DNA of 64,000 bases from Okapia johnstoni (GCA_024291935.2 CM044326.1:37447948-37511947); one strand, 5' to 3'; counted from the first letter of the stretch, positions 33,247 through 44,521 are shown. Notes: generated by a model from the sequence alone, not told the origin. Numbers and translations: made by a program.

Positions 33247-33482
33247 CACCAGCAGGGAGCTTTCCAGGTGGCACAGTGGTTAAGAACCTGCCTGCCAATG
33301 TAGGAAATGCAAGAGACTCAGATTCCATCACTGAGCCAGGAAGATCCCCCCGAGGAGGGTATGGCAACCCACTCCAGTGTTCTTGCCTAGAGAATCCCAT
33401 GGACAGAGGAGCCTGGCGGACTATAGTCCATGGCGTTGCCAAGAAGCAGACACAACTGAGCAACTGAGCACAGCACCAGTAG
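33247..33482 (+). mobile_element. Bov-tA SINE
   Basis: Full-length copy ('gagctttccaggtggcacag' to 'caactgagcaactgagcac'). Flanking 'caccagcag' (33247-33255) and 'caccagtag' (33474-33482) are a plausible TSD with one mismatch. Confidence 0.92.
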
Positions 33483-34279
33483 CAACAGCTGATTTAGGGC
33501 TAAGTGTCACTTCTCACTGGACTGTAATCTCAAGAGGCACACGTATTCGCATTGAGACTCGTTGAGAACTAAGGCACCAGATATAGACAAACACAGGTAG
33601 GGTGACTCCATTTACACATAAAATGCAAAAGTAGGCAAATGAATTGCAACATTGAGACAATAATCTCCTGTAAGACAGAAAAGCTGTCCTGAATTTAGGG
33701 AATCCCAATGCATCCTGAGGTTATTTTGCTTCCTCCACAAAGGAGGTCACAGTATTCAGAGGAGGTTTAAATGGATAATTTTTGCCATTAAAATAAAGAA
33801 ATCTGTATTGTGGGAGGTAGTTTTCACTGAGTAGGCCGAGACAGAAGGTGGGGGATTCTGACTAATGATGTTCATTTTCCTTATGTTACAAAAATTAAAT
33901 GTCAGTCGAGTCCCTTAGATGCAAACACTAGGTGCCATTTTATTGTGCATCTTTTATGTGCCAGGCCCTGCTCACAGCACACTTTCTACTTTTTCATTGT
34001 TTCTTGTAAATTCAACATCTGGGGAGAGGAAAGGTGTGAAAAGTACACATCATCTGATGTTTGTTTTGATTTTTTTCTGTTAAAATCTTTGTAGCCTACA
34101 TGTTTTACATAACATACTTTGGTAACATACTTTTTCCTCACAATTTGATCTGGGACTCCAGAGAAATGGAATAATTCCAAATAATTTCAAAGCTACTGTT
34201 TTGCAAATTCCATGCCTTCTAGGCTGAGAACACAAGGCAGGAAAGAGTCACCTCACCCTTAGGTGACTTTAGTCGTGAC
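33483..34279. other. Mostly unassigned, with weak L1 and MIR traces
   Basis: 'gactccatttacacataaaa' with 'gtaggcaaatgaattgc' (about 33604-33650) resembles an L1 3' UTR. 'cttttatgtgccaggccctg' (about 33951-33970) is MIR/L2-like in reverse. Both are too short for firm calls. Confidence 0.35.
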
Positions 34280-34430
34280 AGTTACAGAACAGAGTGTGGC
34301 CTCTGGAGAATCAGAGGGACTTGGCTTAAATCAAGCTCCATCAACTTCCCAGCGGTGCAGCTCTGTGAATGTGACCTAACGTTTAGAAGCATCAGCTCCC
34401 TCGTCTTTCAAATCCTGCTCGAATGTGATA
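34280..34430 (+). mobile_element. MIR SINE
   Basis: 'agagtgtggcctctggagaa', 'gtgcagctctgtgaatgtga' and 'catcagctccctcgtctttc' are the MIR head and core. Confidence 0.55.
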
Positions 34431-35683
34431 CACATGCTCCTGAAAAATCTTGCATTCTGCACAATAATTACATACTAAAAATAGCAAGCTGTATGACCAA
34501 AATAGCATAAACAGAAGAGCAAACAGCTCAAAAGGCAGGTAACTTTCCAAGCAGACCCCTCAAAATATGTAAATAAAGGTTTCAGTGTTAACAGGTAAAA
34601 GCATGTAACCATAAACTACAGTTCTTTACCTGTAAAGGTAAAATATTTTGCTAGAAGTGGGATGGAAGAAAAGCTTAAGTACAGAAGGTATCAAGATCAG
34701 AAAAACCACGGAATCAGCCCTTCCATGAAAGAGCTGGTGGTGAAACTGAGTCAAAACAGAAAACAGGTGTCAAGTTTACAAGATTCTTTTCTTCCCCTGC
34801 TTGCTGGGATCCACAGCTAGGTTACTGGAAGTTTAGCTATTATTACTGGATGGTGCGAAGTTTCATGTACAGGAGAAAAAAATCTCATGTGACCCACACC
34901 CCTCTTCTTCACAATGCAGACAGTATTCCCTCCCTATTTATTTACCTGTTAGATATAAGTTAATTCTTGCTTCAGGAATATATTTTACCATAGATCAGAT
35001 TGTCATATGCCCTCATCAGTTTATTTTGATGCTTACAGGTAAGAAATTTAAAGGGTTTGACCGTGTCTGATGCTAGTAGGGTCTTCATAAGTGTTGGCTC
35101 CCATTCATGCTGTGTCATTATTAGTTTTAGGATGAGTTGCTATAATTTGGCAATGGCGAGTTGTGTGATTTCTAGTTGAAACACTTTCTTCAATTTTTTT
35201 TTAAGTGTTCATCTATCAGAAGGGCAGAAAAAGTAACATCCTAAAACCTCTAGGAAGCTTGTGTAAGTCGATATTCTGGCAGGGGTCCTCTGGAGAGATT
35301 GAACAATGGAGGTGGCCTGCAAGTAAACGCAAACACAAACTTTCCAAAGTAAATCTCCTTCCAAGAGCCTCTTTTGCAAAAGCAAACTTGGGTCCTGTTG
35401 ATTGATTCTGCAGTATTTGGCAAGATAGTAAATAGAACCTCTGTTAGATATGACCAGGGAATAAATGCAACTTAGATAAAATATTAAGCTAATTAAAGAG
35501 TATCTTTTCCATCTTGAGGAATCTTATGAGGTCTGATAAGGAAGTGCAAAAGTACCACCAAAATAGTCACAAAGGGTAGATCTTGGGATCCTATTGTTTA
35601 AATGAGAAGGTTGTGTCCTTCAGAGGAGACAAAGAGACATGTGGAAGAATTTGGAATCACATCACCTGCTAACCACCAGTATA
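34431..35683. other. Unassigned DNA
   Basis: AT-rich and even in texture. No repeat, RNA gene or supported coding frame is seen. Confidence 0.45.
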
Positions 35684-35897
35684 GGGCTTCCCATGTGGCA
35701 TAGCAGTAAAGAACCCATCTGCCAAATGCAGGAGGGGCAATAGATGTGGATTCAGTCCCCGGGTCAGGAAGATCCCCTGGAGAAGGAAATGACCACCCAT
35801 TCCAGGATTCTTGAAAAATCGCACAGACAGAGAAGCCTGGCAGGCTGCAGCCCATGTGGTCCCAAAGAGTTGGATATAGCTGAGCACACACACACGA
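35684..35897 (+). mobile_element. Bov-tA SINE
   Basis: 'gggcttcccatgtggcatag' to 'tgagcacacacacacgag'. Full length with moderate divergence. Confidence 0.92.
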
Positions 35898-36304
35898 GAT
35901 TCCGTTAAAGACCAGATCTCCTTTAACCTCAAGAAAATAAACTCCGGGGTGCCTATTGTTACATTCAACTATCACACTTATTTCATAAGTTCCAGCAGAA
36001 GAGAGATAAAGAGAATCAGTATAACTTAGACTAATAAAGGACTCTCTAACACTGAAATCTGCTCAGCTCTGGAAGGCTACATGATCAGAAGTGAGTGTGC
36101 TGTCTCTGAAGATATTTAACCAGAAAGGGTATGACCATTCTGTGCGTGGGTTACCTTGCTCGTCCCTACCCCCCACTAAACACACATAATCTTCTCAAAG
36201 TTTGAAAGGGTCTTTGTATGAAAAGTAACTCAAAGGAAAGCAGCTGTCTACCATCCGTGTTTTGCATGCTCTGATCTTTGGCTCAGTCCTGTAAACTGGG
36301 CGTT

Positions 36305-36605
36305 GTGTTAGTTTACTAGGCCTACCATTACAAAGTATAGCAGAGGAGGAGGCTTAAACAACAGAAATTTATTTCCTTAAAGTTCTGGTGGTTGGAAATC
36401 CAAGACCAAGGTACTGGCAGGATGGGTTCCTACCACGGCTTTTCTCCTTGGCTTGTAGAGGACAGCCTTCTCTCTGTGTCTTCACATGGCCATCCCTCTG
36501 TTCCTGATTATGTCCTAATCTCTTCCTATAAAGATATCAGTCAGATTGGATTAGGACCCACCCTAATGATGTCATTTTAGTGTAACTACCTTTTGAAAGA
36601 CCCTA
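36305..36605 (-). mobile_element. MLT1-type LTR, first part (interrupted)
   Basis: 'gttagtttactaggcctacc', 'aaacaacagaaatttatttc', 'cttggcttgtagaggacagc', 'attggattaggacccaccc' and 'ttgaaagaccctatt' read as an MLT1/MaLR LTR in reverse. The sequence stops at 'gaccctatt' and resumes after the BovB block at about 38129. Confidence 0.85.
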
Positions 36606-36613
36606 TTGTGGTG

Positions 36614-37769
36614 TTTTATATTGTCACCCTGCTTATCTAACTTATATGCAGAGGACATCATGTTAAATGCTGGGCTGGAAGAAGCACAAGCCAGAATCTA
36701 GATTTCCAGGAGAAATATCAATAACCTCAGATATGCAGATGACACCACCCTTACGGCAGAAAGTAAAGAAGAACTAAAGAGCCTCTTGCTGAAAGTGAAA
36801 GAGGAGAGTGAAAAAGCTGGCTTAAAACTCAACATTCAAAAAACTAAGATCTTGGCATCAGGTCCCATTACTTCATGGCAAATAGATGGGGAAACAATGG
36901 AAACAGTGAAAGACTTTATTTTCTTGGGCTCCAAAATCACTGCAGATGGTGACTGCAGCCATGAAATTAAAAGACACTTGTTCCTTGGAAGAAAAGCTAT
37001 GACCAAACTAGACAGCATATTAAAAAGCAGAAACATTACTTAACCAACAAAGGTCTGTCTGGTCAAAGCTATGGTTTTTCTAGCAGTCATGTATGGATGT
37101 GAGAATTGGACCATAAAGAAAGTTCAGTTCAGTTCAGTTGCTCAGTCGTGTCCGACTCTTTGCGACCCCATGGAGATCCCAGCATGCCAGGCTTCCCCGT
37201 CCATCACTAACTCCTGGAGTTCACCTAAACCCATGCCCATTGAGTTGGTGATGCCATCCAACCATCTCATCCTCTGTCGTCCCCTTCTCCTCCTGCCTTC
37301 AATCTTTCCCAGCATCAGGGTCTTTCCCAATGAGTCAGTTCTTCTCACCAGGTGGCCAAAGTATTGGAGTTTCAGCTTCAACATCAGTCCTTCCAATGAA
37401 CACGCCAAAGAATTGATGCTTTTGAACTGTGTGTTGGAGAAAACTCTTGAGTGCCTTGGTCTGCAAGGAGACCAATCCAGTCAATTCTAAAGGAACTCAA
37501 CCCTGAATACTCATTGGAAGGACTGATGCTAAAGCTCCAATCCTTTGGACACCTGATGTAAAGAACTGACTCATTTGAAAAGACCCTGATGCTGGGAAAG
37601 ATTGAAGGCAGGAGGAGAAGGGGACGACAGAGGATGAGATGGTTGGATGGCATCACTAACTCAATGGACATGAATTTGGGTAAACCCTGGGAGTTGGTAA
37701 CGGACAGGGAAAGATGGGGTGCTGCAGTCTATGGGGTCACAAAGAGTATGACTGACCAACTCTACAACA
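36614..37769 (+). mobile_element. BovB LINE, longer copy nested in another BovB
   Basis: It starts in the RT region at 'tatattgtcaccctgctta' and ends 'gaccaactctacaaca'. The RT catalytic motif is intact at the codon level (Tyr-Ala-Asp-Asp at 36732-36743), and the frame 36786-37043 keeps thumb-region protein ('KLNIQKTKILASGPITSWQIDGE' shortened here). Perfect 9-base TSD 'attgtggtg' lies at 36605-36613 and 37770-37778. It is itself interrupted by an antisense BovB 3' end at 37121-37402. Confidence 0.88.
37121..37402 (-). mobile_element. BovB LINE 3' end, antisense, nested in BovB
   Basis: It begins with the 3'-terminal 'ttcagttcagttcagttgct' motif and ends at 'ccttccaatgaacac'. Host BovB sequence stops at 'gaccataaagaaag' and resumes at 'gccaaagaattgatg', so about 6 host bases are missing and no TSD is visible. 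It looks like an insertion with a small target deletion. Confidence 0.92.
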
Positions 37770-38128
37770 ATTGTGGTGCTGTAGAGTACTCTTAAGGGTT
37801 CCTTGGACTTAAAGGAGACCAAACCAGTCAATCCTAAAGGAAAGAAATCCTGAATATTCATTGGAAGGACTGATGCTGATGCTCTAATACTTTGGCCACC
37901 TGATACAAAGAGCTGACTCATTGGGAAAGACCCTGATGCTGGGAAAGACTGAGGGCAAAAGAAGATGGAGGCAGCAGAGGATAAGATGGTTGAATGGTAT
38001 CACTAGCTCACTGGACAGGAAGTTGAGCAAACTCTGGGAGATGGTGAAGGACAGGGACCCCTGGCATGCTGCAGTCCATGGCGTCACAGAGAGTTGGACA
38101 TGACTGAGCAACTGAGCAACAACAATTT

Positions 38129-38207
38129 CGAAAACAATCACATTCTGAAGTGCTAGGGTTAGGGTTTTAAAATGTGAGGTTTAGGGGGACACAATTCAAC
38201 TCATACC
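38129..38207 (-). mobile_element. MLT1-type LTR, second part
   Basis: 'cgaaaacaatcacattctga' followed by 'agtgctagggttagggtttt' and 'ggacacaattcaactcatac' completes the MLT1 LTR begun at 36305. Confidence 0.85.
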
Positions 38208-38336
38208 AGGTGTCATCATCCCCATTTCACCAATGAGGAAACAGAGGCACCAGGGGTCAGTGATTCAGCCAAGGTTATGGGGCAAATGAGCGCAGGGCTG
38301 GAATATGAACTTGAACCTGTCTGAGGCCTAAACTCA
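38208..38336 (-). mobile_element. MIR SINE fragment
   Basis: 'atccccatttcaccaatgag' with 'gaaacagaggcaccaggg' and 'agcgcagggctggaatatga' is the MIR core in reverse. It directly abuts the MLT1 end. Confidence 0.75.
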
Positions 38337-39286
38337 CAGCTTACCCCCAAGCTGCATTGGCCCACCTGAATAAGGCTGTATTAGAGAGGTGCCCAGTATG
38401 GTTTCTTGGTAGAAAAGTTGGGATGGGCCCCAGGGGAGGTCCAAGAGCAGGAAACAATAGTCTCTGAGACATGGAAGCTGGGAGCCAGCAAGGGGGGTGT
38501 GCAGTAGCACCTGGACACCCAAACACCAAGTGCATCTGTGAGCTTCCCTTACATTTTAAGTCTTGTTGGTGCCCAGTCCAAGTGTGTGTAGGTTTCCTGA
38601 AACACCCTGAGAGGAGACAGACCTATGGGGAAGCTGCACCTTGTATATTCCCATGAGAGAGAGCAGCTTCCTCACTGCAAAGACAAGGGATACTGAGAAG
38701 GAAGAGGGAGATGTGAGCCTGCTTCCTTTTCCCCATCAAAGATTCTGCCCTGTCTCCAACAATGGGAGATTGGCCCACTGCTAATTGTTCTGAGAGAAGA
38801 AACAGTGATCATCACACGTGTGTGTAGATGCACCAGAGATGCAATAAACACAGTCTAAAATATCCCCAGCTCTGGTACAGGGCTGATTTGCAATTGTAAG
38901 TCCATTAGTAGCATGCCTGAATACTAAGAGTGTCAGAATGCCGGGTTGTAAATTCGCAAAGGAAGCTGATGTGCTTTTCTGCAAGAGAAGATACACACAC
39001 CCTGTGAACAATGATTTCCTTCCTGTGCAATTAGGTCTGTCTCTCAATTTAAATCATTTTTAATAATCACCTGATCAGTGGTATATTTTTAAGTGAGAAT
39101 AATGTAACACTTATGTTTACAATAAACATGAACCATTAGACAAAAAAAGTGCTTCATCAGCTTGAAACAACCACCTCCTCTCTCCAAATGATGGTTGCAA
39201 GCTGATGAATTTCTGCAGGCAGAACGATCAGATAGAGCTACTGTCCTCAGAAAAATACGGACACATTGTTCAGCCCTATAGAGTAG
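38337..39286. other. Unassigned DNA
   Basis: No repeat or supported coding frame. Short open frames at 38334-38656 overlap on both strands without features. Confidence 0.4.
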
Positions 39287-39410
39287 GGGTTGGTAAACTG
39301 CAGCCTGAGAGGCAAGACCAGCCCACTGTTTTTTATAAATAAAGTTTTATTGGAACATAGCTATGTCCATTTGGTTATGGATTGTCTATAGCTGCTTTCA
39401 TACTATCCAA
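39287..39410 (+). mobile_element. hAT-type DNA transposon, left half
   Basis: 'aggggttggtaaactgcagc', then 'taaataaagttttattggaa' and 'catagctatgtccatttgg' match the non-autonomous hAT-Charlie-type element beginning 'caggggtcggcaaact'. It is interrupted by BovB and resumes at 40142. Confidence 0.75.
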
Positions 39411-40141
39411 GCAGAATTGAAGAACCTCTTGATGAGGGTGAAAGCTGGCTTGAAATGCAACATTAAAAAACTAAGATCATGGCATCTGGCCAGGCCCATC
39501 ACTTCATGGCAAAAAAAGGGAAAAAGTGGAAACAGTGACAGACTTTATTTTCCTGGGCTCCAGAATTACTGTGGACAGTGATTACAGTCAAGAACTTAAA
39601 AGACACTTGCTCCTTGGAAGGAAAACTATGACAAACCCAGACTGCATATTAAAAAGCAAAGACATCACTTTGCAAAGAAAGGTCCATATAGTCAAAGCTA
39701 TTGTTTTTCCAGCAGTCATGTATGGCTGTGAGAGTTGGACCATAAAAAAGGCTGAGTACCGAAGAATTGATGCTTTTGAATTGTGGTGCTGGAGAAGACT
39801 CGAGAATCCCTTGGCCTGCAGGGAGATCAAACCAGTCAATCCTAAAGGGAATCAACCCTGAATATTTACTGGAAGGACTGATGCTAAAGTTGAAACTCCA
39901 ATACTTTGGCTGCTGGACGTGAAGAGCCAGTTCACTGGAAAAGACCCTGATGCTGGGAAAGACTGAAGGCAGGAGGAGAAGAGAGTGACAGAAGAGGAGA
40001 TGGTTGGATGGCAATCACCCACACAATGGATATGAATTTGAGCAAACTCTGGGAGATAGTAGAAGACACAGAAGCCAAGTGTGATGTAGTCTATGGGGTT
40101 GCAAAGAGTGGGACACAACTTAGCAACTGAACAACAACAAA
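39411..40141 (+). mobile_element. BovB LINE 3' part inside a DNA transposon
   Basis: It starts 'gaagaacctcttgatgaggg' (just after the RT active site) and ends 'caactgaacaacaacaaagg'. The frame 39526-39861 retains BovB C-terminal protein ('FLGSRITVD', 'VMYGCESWTIKKAEYRRI'). Stops and indels elsewhere. Confidence 0.93.
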
Positions 40142-40241
40142 GGAGAACAGATTGTTTTAGAAGAGGTGGTATGGCCCGCAGAGCCTAAAATACTTACTTG
40201 CTGGTCCTATATTGGGAAAGTTTGCTAATCTCTACCCTAGA
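40142..40241 (+). mobile_element. hAT-type DNA transposon, right half
   Basis: 'ggtggtatggcccgcagagc', 'ctaaaatacttacttgctgg' and 'aaagtttgctaatctctacc' complete the element whose left half ends at 39410. Confidence 0.75.
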
Positions 40242-40973
40242 GCCTCATGCTAGCAATGCTTCTTCTCCATTACCAGCAGCTCAAGACTCTCTTGAATCTG
40301 GTTCTGGTTCTAGATGTCTTAGGCCAGTGAGAAATAGTGATAGTGACTGCCAAGTTTGATTCCAGACCATATATTTCTCTCAACTGTAAACAGCAGTTTC
40401 TAACTCAGAAAAGCCTGGAGAACCACTAGAGAAAGAAGCAATTAACATCGAATGAGTTTCTCCATGTGACTGGGTGTGAATGTGCCTCCTAGTCTTGCTG
40501 CTCTCAGACCCATTCCTCACTCTGATCTTTTTAGGTCTTGGGGTCTTCCACCAGACTCCTTCTCTGTCACTGTGTTTCTGCCCAAGTGTGATCATTAGGG
40601 ACTCAGGCAAGACAACCGGAGATAGGTGCAAGGGAGAATCCAGGGTATTTCTTCTCTTTTTCTCTGTCTCTCTGCCATGAATGCATTTTTGCCAGCAGCT
40701 CCATTTACTCTCCAAGACATTAAGCATTCACCAAAGACTTTATACCTAGGAAGTAACACAGCCAAGAATCAAACTTTGCTATGGCTGTTTCCAAAGGTCC
40801 TTTGTCACATGTGGCTTTCTTTGAGAAAATGTGTGACCTCAGGATGCCCGCCAACCCCTCTGCAAGGACCTAACCAAAGCTGGTGAAGAATCCTTTACTT
40901 AAATTACCATGTACCATGGAGTGAAGAGAGAGAGAGAGCAGACTTGTGTGGCATACAGGATGGGACCAGAAAG
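40242..40973. other. Unassigned DNA
   Basis: No repeat recognised. The 115-residue minus-strand frame 40380-40727 has no known domain. Confidence 0.4.
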
Positions 40974-41320
40974 TGTTGCAGGGAGAAGCCGATTCTGACT
41001 CCACGTTGGAACTGTTTCTTTGACTTGCTTTTCGTTGCTTTTGGGAAGAAATTAACACATCCCTTGCCTGAAGCCTGCCATTCTAGGAGATATGTGCAAG
41101 ATGAATGGCCTTTCTACTTTGCTTCCTCACCTCCTCCCATCTCTGTCCTATAAAAGAACCTGGCATCTAGATGCCAATAAGATGGTTGTTTGGAGACATT
41201 AGTCTGCAATCTCTGTCTGCAGGCTTTCCAAATATAGTCGTATTCCTTGCCTCAACACCTCGTCTCTCGGATCCATTGGCCTGCCGTGGGGAGAGCAGAG
41301 TGAGCTTGGATCTGGTAACA
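40974..41320 (+). mobile_element. Solo LTR, class-I-type endogenous retrovirus
   Basis: About 347 bp beginning TG and ending 'tctggtaaca' (CA end at 41320). It has U3-R-U5 order: 'tgactccacgttggaactg' near the 5' end, a TATA box at 41149-41156, 'gagacattagtctgcaatct', a degenerate polyadenylation site ('ccaaatatagtcg'), then 'ctcaacacctcgtctctcgg' and 'ggcctgccgtggggagagca' in U5. No internal retroviral genes adjoin it, so it is a solo LTR left by LTR-LTR recombination. The flanks (gaaag / ggaaa) are not a clean TSD. Confidence 0.7.
41149..41156 (+). promoter_or_regulatory. TATA box of the ERV LTR
   Basis: TATAAAAG lies within the U3 of the solo LTR, with a plausible initiation region 25-30 bases downstream. 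Whether it is active cannot be seen from sequence. Confidence 0.5.
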
Positions 41321-41435
41321 GGAAATCAAGGTCTCCAACAGAAACTTCTGGTAAAATCCAGGATGATAAATTCAACCAGAGCATAAGGATTGCTATATAT
41401 ATTATTCTTCTTTGCCTTCTTGCCAAGATTGTCTT

Positions 41436-41655
41436 AAGTAAGTGGTTATCAATGGGAGTGAATGTGGTTTTGTCCCCTTGGGGGCATTTGTCCGTGTCTG
41501 AAGACAGATTTGTTTGTCACAGTTGGTGGGAGGGGGCTGCTGTCATCTCCCTAAGGATACTGCTAAACATCCTATAAGACATAGGGCAGTCCCAGAGCAA
41601 AGGGGCTCACACATTTGGGTCCCAAAAGTCAATAATGCTGAGGTTGAGAAACTTT
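41436..41655 (+). mobile_element. hAT-Charlie non-autonomous element (MER20/MER5 group)
   Basis: 'agtggttatcaatgggagtg', 'ggggcatttgtccgtgtctg', 'aagacagatttgtttgtcac', 'actgctaaacatcctataag' and 'atgctgaggttgagaaact' give a nearly complete element with its inverted terminal ends. The exact family name is from memory. Confidence 0.75.
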
Positions 41656-41773
41656 TAAATTAAATATGTTTATCTGACAGCTTATGGAAATCGTGGCTCA
41701 GTCAGAATAATATGATGAAGGCCCTTGGCAGATCCTAGGAAAATATAAATGGATGGAAAATGTATTTCCCCTG

Positions 41774-42085
41774 TCATTGACCCTGATAGCTCAGTTGGTA
41801 AAGAATCTGCCTGCAATGCAGGAGACCCTGGTTCGAGTTCTGGGTTAGGAAGATCTGCTGGAGAAGGGATAGGGTACCCATTCCAGTATTCTTGGACTTA
41901 CCTTGTGGCTCAGCTGGTGAAGAATCCACCTGCAATGTGGGAGACCTAGATTCAATCTCTGGGTTGGGAAGATCCCCTGGAGAAGGGAAAGGCTCCCCAC
42001 TCCAGTATTCTGACTTGGAGAATTCGTGGACTTTACAGTCCATGGGTTGGAAAGAGTCGGGTGTGACTTTCACTTTCACTTTTCA
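41774..42085 (+). mobile_element. Bov-tA SINE with two tRNA-like heads
   Basis: The first head unit (41774-41894) ends at 'cagtattcttgg' and runs into a second complete Bov-tA (41895-42085) ending in 'ctttcactttcactttt'. Two B-box regions, 'ggttcgagttctgggtta' and 'gattcaatctctgggttg', are visible. Confidence 0.9.
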
Positions 42086-43369
42086 TGGTTGACCTCGGCT
42101 GCCATACTGTCCTTCTCAAATGCATGCAAATTATTTGAATCTCCTATACTCAGGTGATTTCCAGTGGCTAACCATATTTCACTGCAATTTCAATACAAGT
42201 TTACCTACAAAAATATATTCCAGATATATCAAAAGAAGCTGAATAAGAAATATGTGTACTCTTTTTTTATTTTTAAAGGCAGATTGCAATGTATTAAAGA
42301 TAGATACAATACTTTAGACTTTTCCTTTTTGGTCAAATCATGTTTGATTCGGTTAATCTCAGATGAACAGGAGTTTAACACTAGGTCTTTTAAGTGAGAT
42401 CATTCCTATATTAATGAGATCCAGACTGATTCAAGTATAAAAAATGATTAAAAACTGAAATGTCCTCTTGCTGTTATTCAAATGAATGGAAGGAAAGAGG
42501 TGGTATTTTTGAAGCTCGCTTGCTCTCTCTCTCTTTTTTTTTTTCCCAGACTAATTGACTTGGATCTGGTTCATCTTGAGTAGGTTATGTTTTCTTATTG
42601 TAACAGCCTTTCCCCAGCAAAATCATTCCCCTCACTAATGAGCTCCATCCTCCTATGATAGGGAGAGAGTTTCAAAAACACCCACTGTTCTCTTCCATTC
42701 ATCTGAATAGCACCAAAGGGACACTTTTTCCCATCATTTCTATCAGAGAGATGGGGCTGGATCTCATTAATAAAGAGATGATTTTACTGCAAAGAGCCCT
42801 CGGCATTGAGCCCTAACCTAGATTAGAACTTTGTCAAACTCGGAGCGCCTGCCGTTGGAACCACCCTCTGAGCTCTCCCCCACCCAGTGTCGCTGGAGTC
42901 GGGGTTTCACTGAGGGCAGGCTGTCAGCTGTGTCCTCTGAGGCATTGAGCATGAAACGCTTTTCACCCTTAAACAGCCCTGGATTTCCCAGAGGTCATGC
43001 CAGACCTGACCCTTGAAATGCAAAGGTTCTTTCGGGAGTCATGCAGGTCAGAACAAGCTTGCAGTCAAGGGCTCCACTGAAACATTTGCCCAGCTCTGCC
43101 TTCACTCCCACTCTCTCCTCTTTGTTACAATGCCTTGCTTTCACCTTTCTGGATTGAAATTTCTGTTTCTTCATATTCTAACTCACTTCCAGACTCCCTT
43201 CTTTGGCCTGCTGAGCCCCATCCCCTGCTTACTACCCCAATGGGTGACAAGCTCCAGGTTAGATTTCTGTCCTGACATGCTGGGCCCTAGAAAGCCCTCC
43301 TGCTGTGAATTAGTTCCCAATCAACCACCGACATCTGTCAAGATGCTCTGGTGGCCTAGGGAGGAACTG
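42086..43369. other. Unassigned DNA
   Basis: AT-rich on the left, GC-richer after about 42830. The 123-residue plus-strand frame 43013-43384 shows no domain and runs into a MIR relic. Confidence 0.4.
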
Positions 43370-43520
43370 GAGCTCAGTGGTTAGACATGGGGGCCATGGA
43401 ATGCCCCAACTTGAACCCAAGCCTCGCCATTCGTGACCTTGAATAAGCGCCTTGTGTTAGGAGACTTCTCTCCATGAGTTTTTTCTGTTTCTGTGCATCT
43501 AATGAGCCAGGCACTGACCA
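43370..43520 (+). mobile_element. MIR SINE
   Basis: 'gctcagtggttagacatggg', 'gaacccaagcctcgccattc' and 'gtgaccttgaataagcgcc' are the MIR head and core. Confidence 0.6.
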
Positions 43521-43535
43521 TTCTGGGTTCTGAAC

Positions 43536-43781
43536 TAGCAACCAAGCTTGGGCTTCCCAGGTGGCACTAGTGGTAAAGAACTGGGCTGTAAATGCAAGAG
43601 ATGTAAGAAACATGGGTTCAATCCCTGGCTTGGGAAGATCCCCTGGAGGAGGGCATGGCAACCCTCTCCAGTATTCTTGGCTGAAGAATCCCACGGACAG
43701 AGGAGCCTGGTGGGCTACAGTCCATGAGGTCACAAAGAGTTAGGCACAATTGAAGTGACTTAGAATGTAGCAAACAAGCTT
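43536..43781 (+). mobile_element. Bov-tA SINE with TSD
   Basis: Full-length copy flanked by 'tagcaaccaagctt' (43536-43549) and 'tagcaaacaagctt' (43768-43781), 13 of 14 matching. It inserted next to a MIR. Confidence 0.95.
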
Positions 43782-44109
43782 GGAAGATAGAAATAGTGTT
43801 TCCCGTCCTGAGGAAAGGGCTGGCAGGCTGACTACTCATCAGAAGACACTCAGGTTCCCAAAGCTGAGGGGTCCTCACCTATAACAACTGACCACATGTG
43901 CAAATGTCATATGGCCCTTGGGCACTGAGACTCAGGGAGCAAGTGTAGGAAAAGTTGACACTGGCTGTTCCCATAACTGTGAGTTAAGAACCATCCTGTA
44001 TCCTTGTCCCAGAAAACTCATGTCTACTAGCAACCTTGAAACTGTGACAGTCTTACTCTCTAAGATGTAGATAACATAAAATCTCAGATGCTTCACAATT
44101 CTTCGCAAC
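43782..44109. other. Unassigned DNA
   Basis: Nothing recognised. Confidence 0.4.
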
Positions 44110-44285
44110 ATTACTTGTTTAGAGCTTTAGTTTCCTTATGTATAAAGTAGGAGAATAACAGGAGCTCCTCCTTCATAAGACATTACAAAGATTAAATATG
44201 TTAATCGACATTAATGCTGAGAAGCACTGACCAACAAATAGTAAGTGTTCAATTAATACTATGTGTTTTTATTATGCCAACTTCA
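44110..44285 (+). mobile_element. MIR SINE
   Basis: 'agtttccttatgtataaagt', 'cataagacattacaaagatt' and 'atagtaagtgttcaattaat' in MIR core-to-tail order. Confidence 0.65.
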
Positions 44286-44521
44286 TCTACAACTTCAGTC
44301 TCATTGTTGCAGAGGGAATGATCCAAGGATAAGAAAGACCACTAGCCGAGGGACTACCCGCGACAGCAAAATAATCTAGTTCTACTGTCAACTGCAATGG
44401 TCATTAGAGACAGGAAACACTCATAATTTGAGCATCAGTTGGACTGGCATTGATCATTTGTTCCCTCTCATTTGAATTACCTTCTGTGACTGAATTAGAC
44501 CATGTCTTACTTTATCACTGT

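Larger units (their letters stand above)
36606..38128 (+). mobile_element. BovB LINE, short copy split by a second BovB
   Basis: This BovB 3' end inserted into the MLT1 LTR. Its first bases are at 36606-36613. The rest, from 'ttgtggtgctgtagagtact', runs 37770-38128 to an 'aacaacaa' tail. The gap between is a second BovB whose 9-base TSD is this element's own first bases. Confidence 0.8.

Noticed and set aside
37121..37140. Tandem 'ttcag' units as a possible microsatellite or CRISPR-like repeat
   Set aside because: They are the normal 3'-terminal motif of BovB and occur at each BovB end (for example 10250, 2890). Nothing with CRISPR-like spacers is present.
38153..38170. Telomere-like 'gctagggttagggtttt'
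   Set aside because: It lies at the expected place in an MLT1 LTR, whose normal sequence contains a 'gggggttagg' stretch. There is no tandem array.
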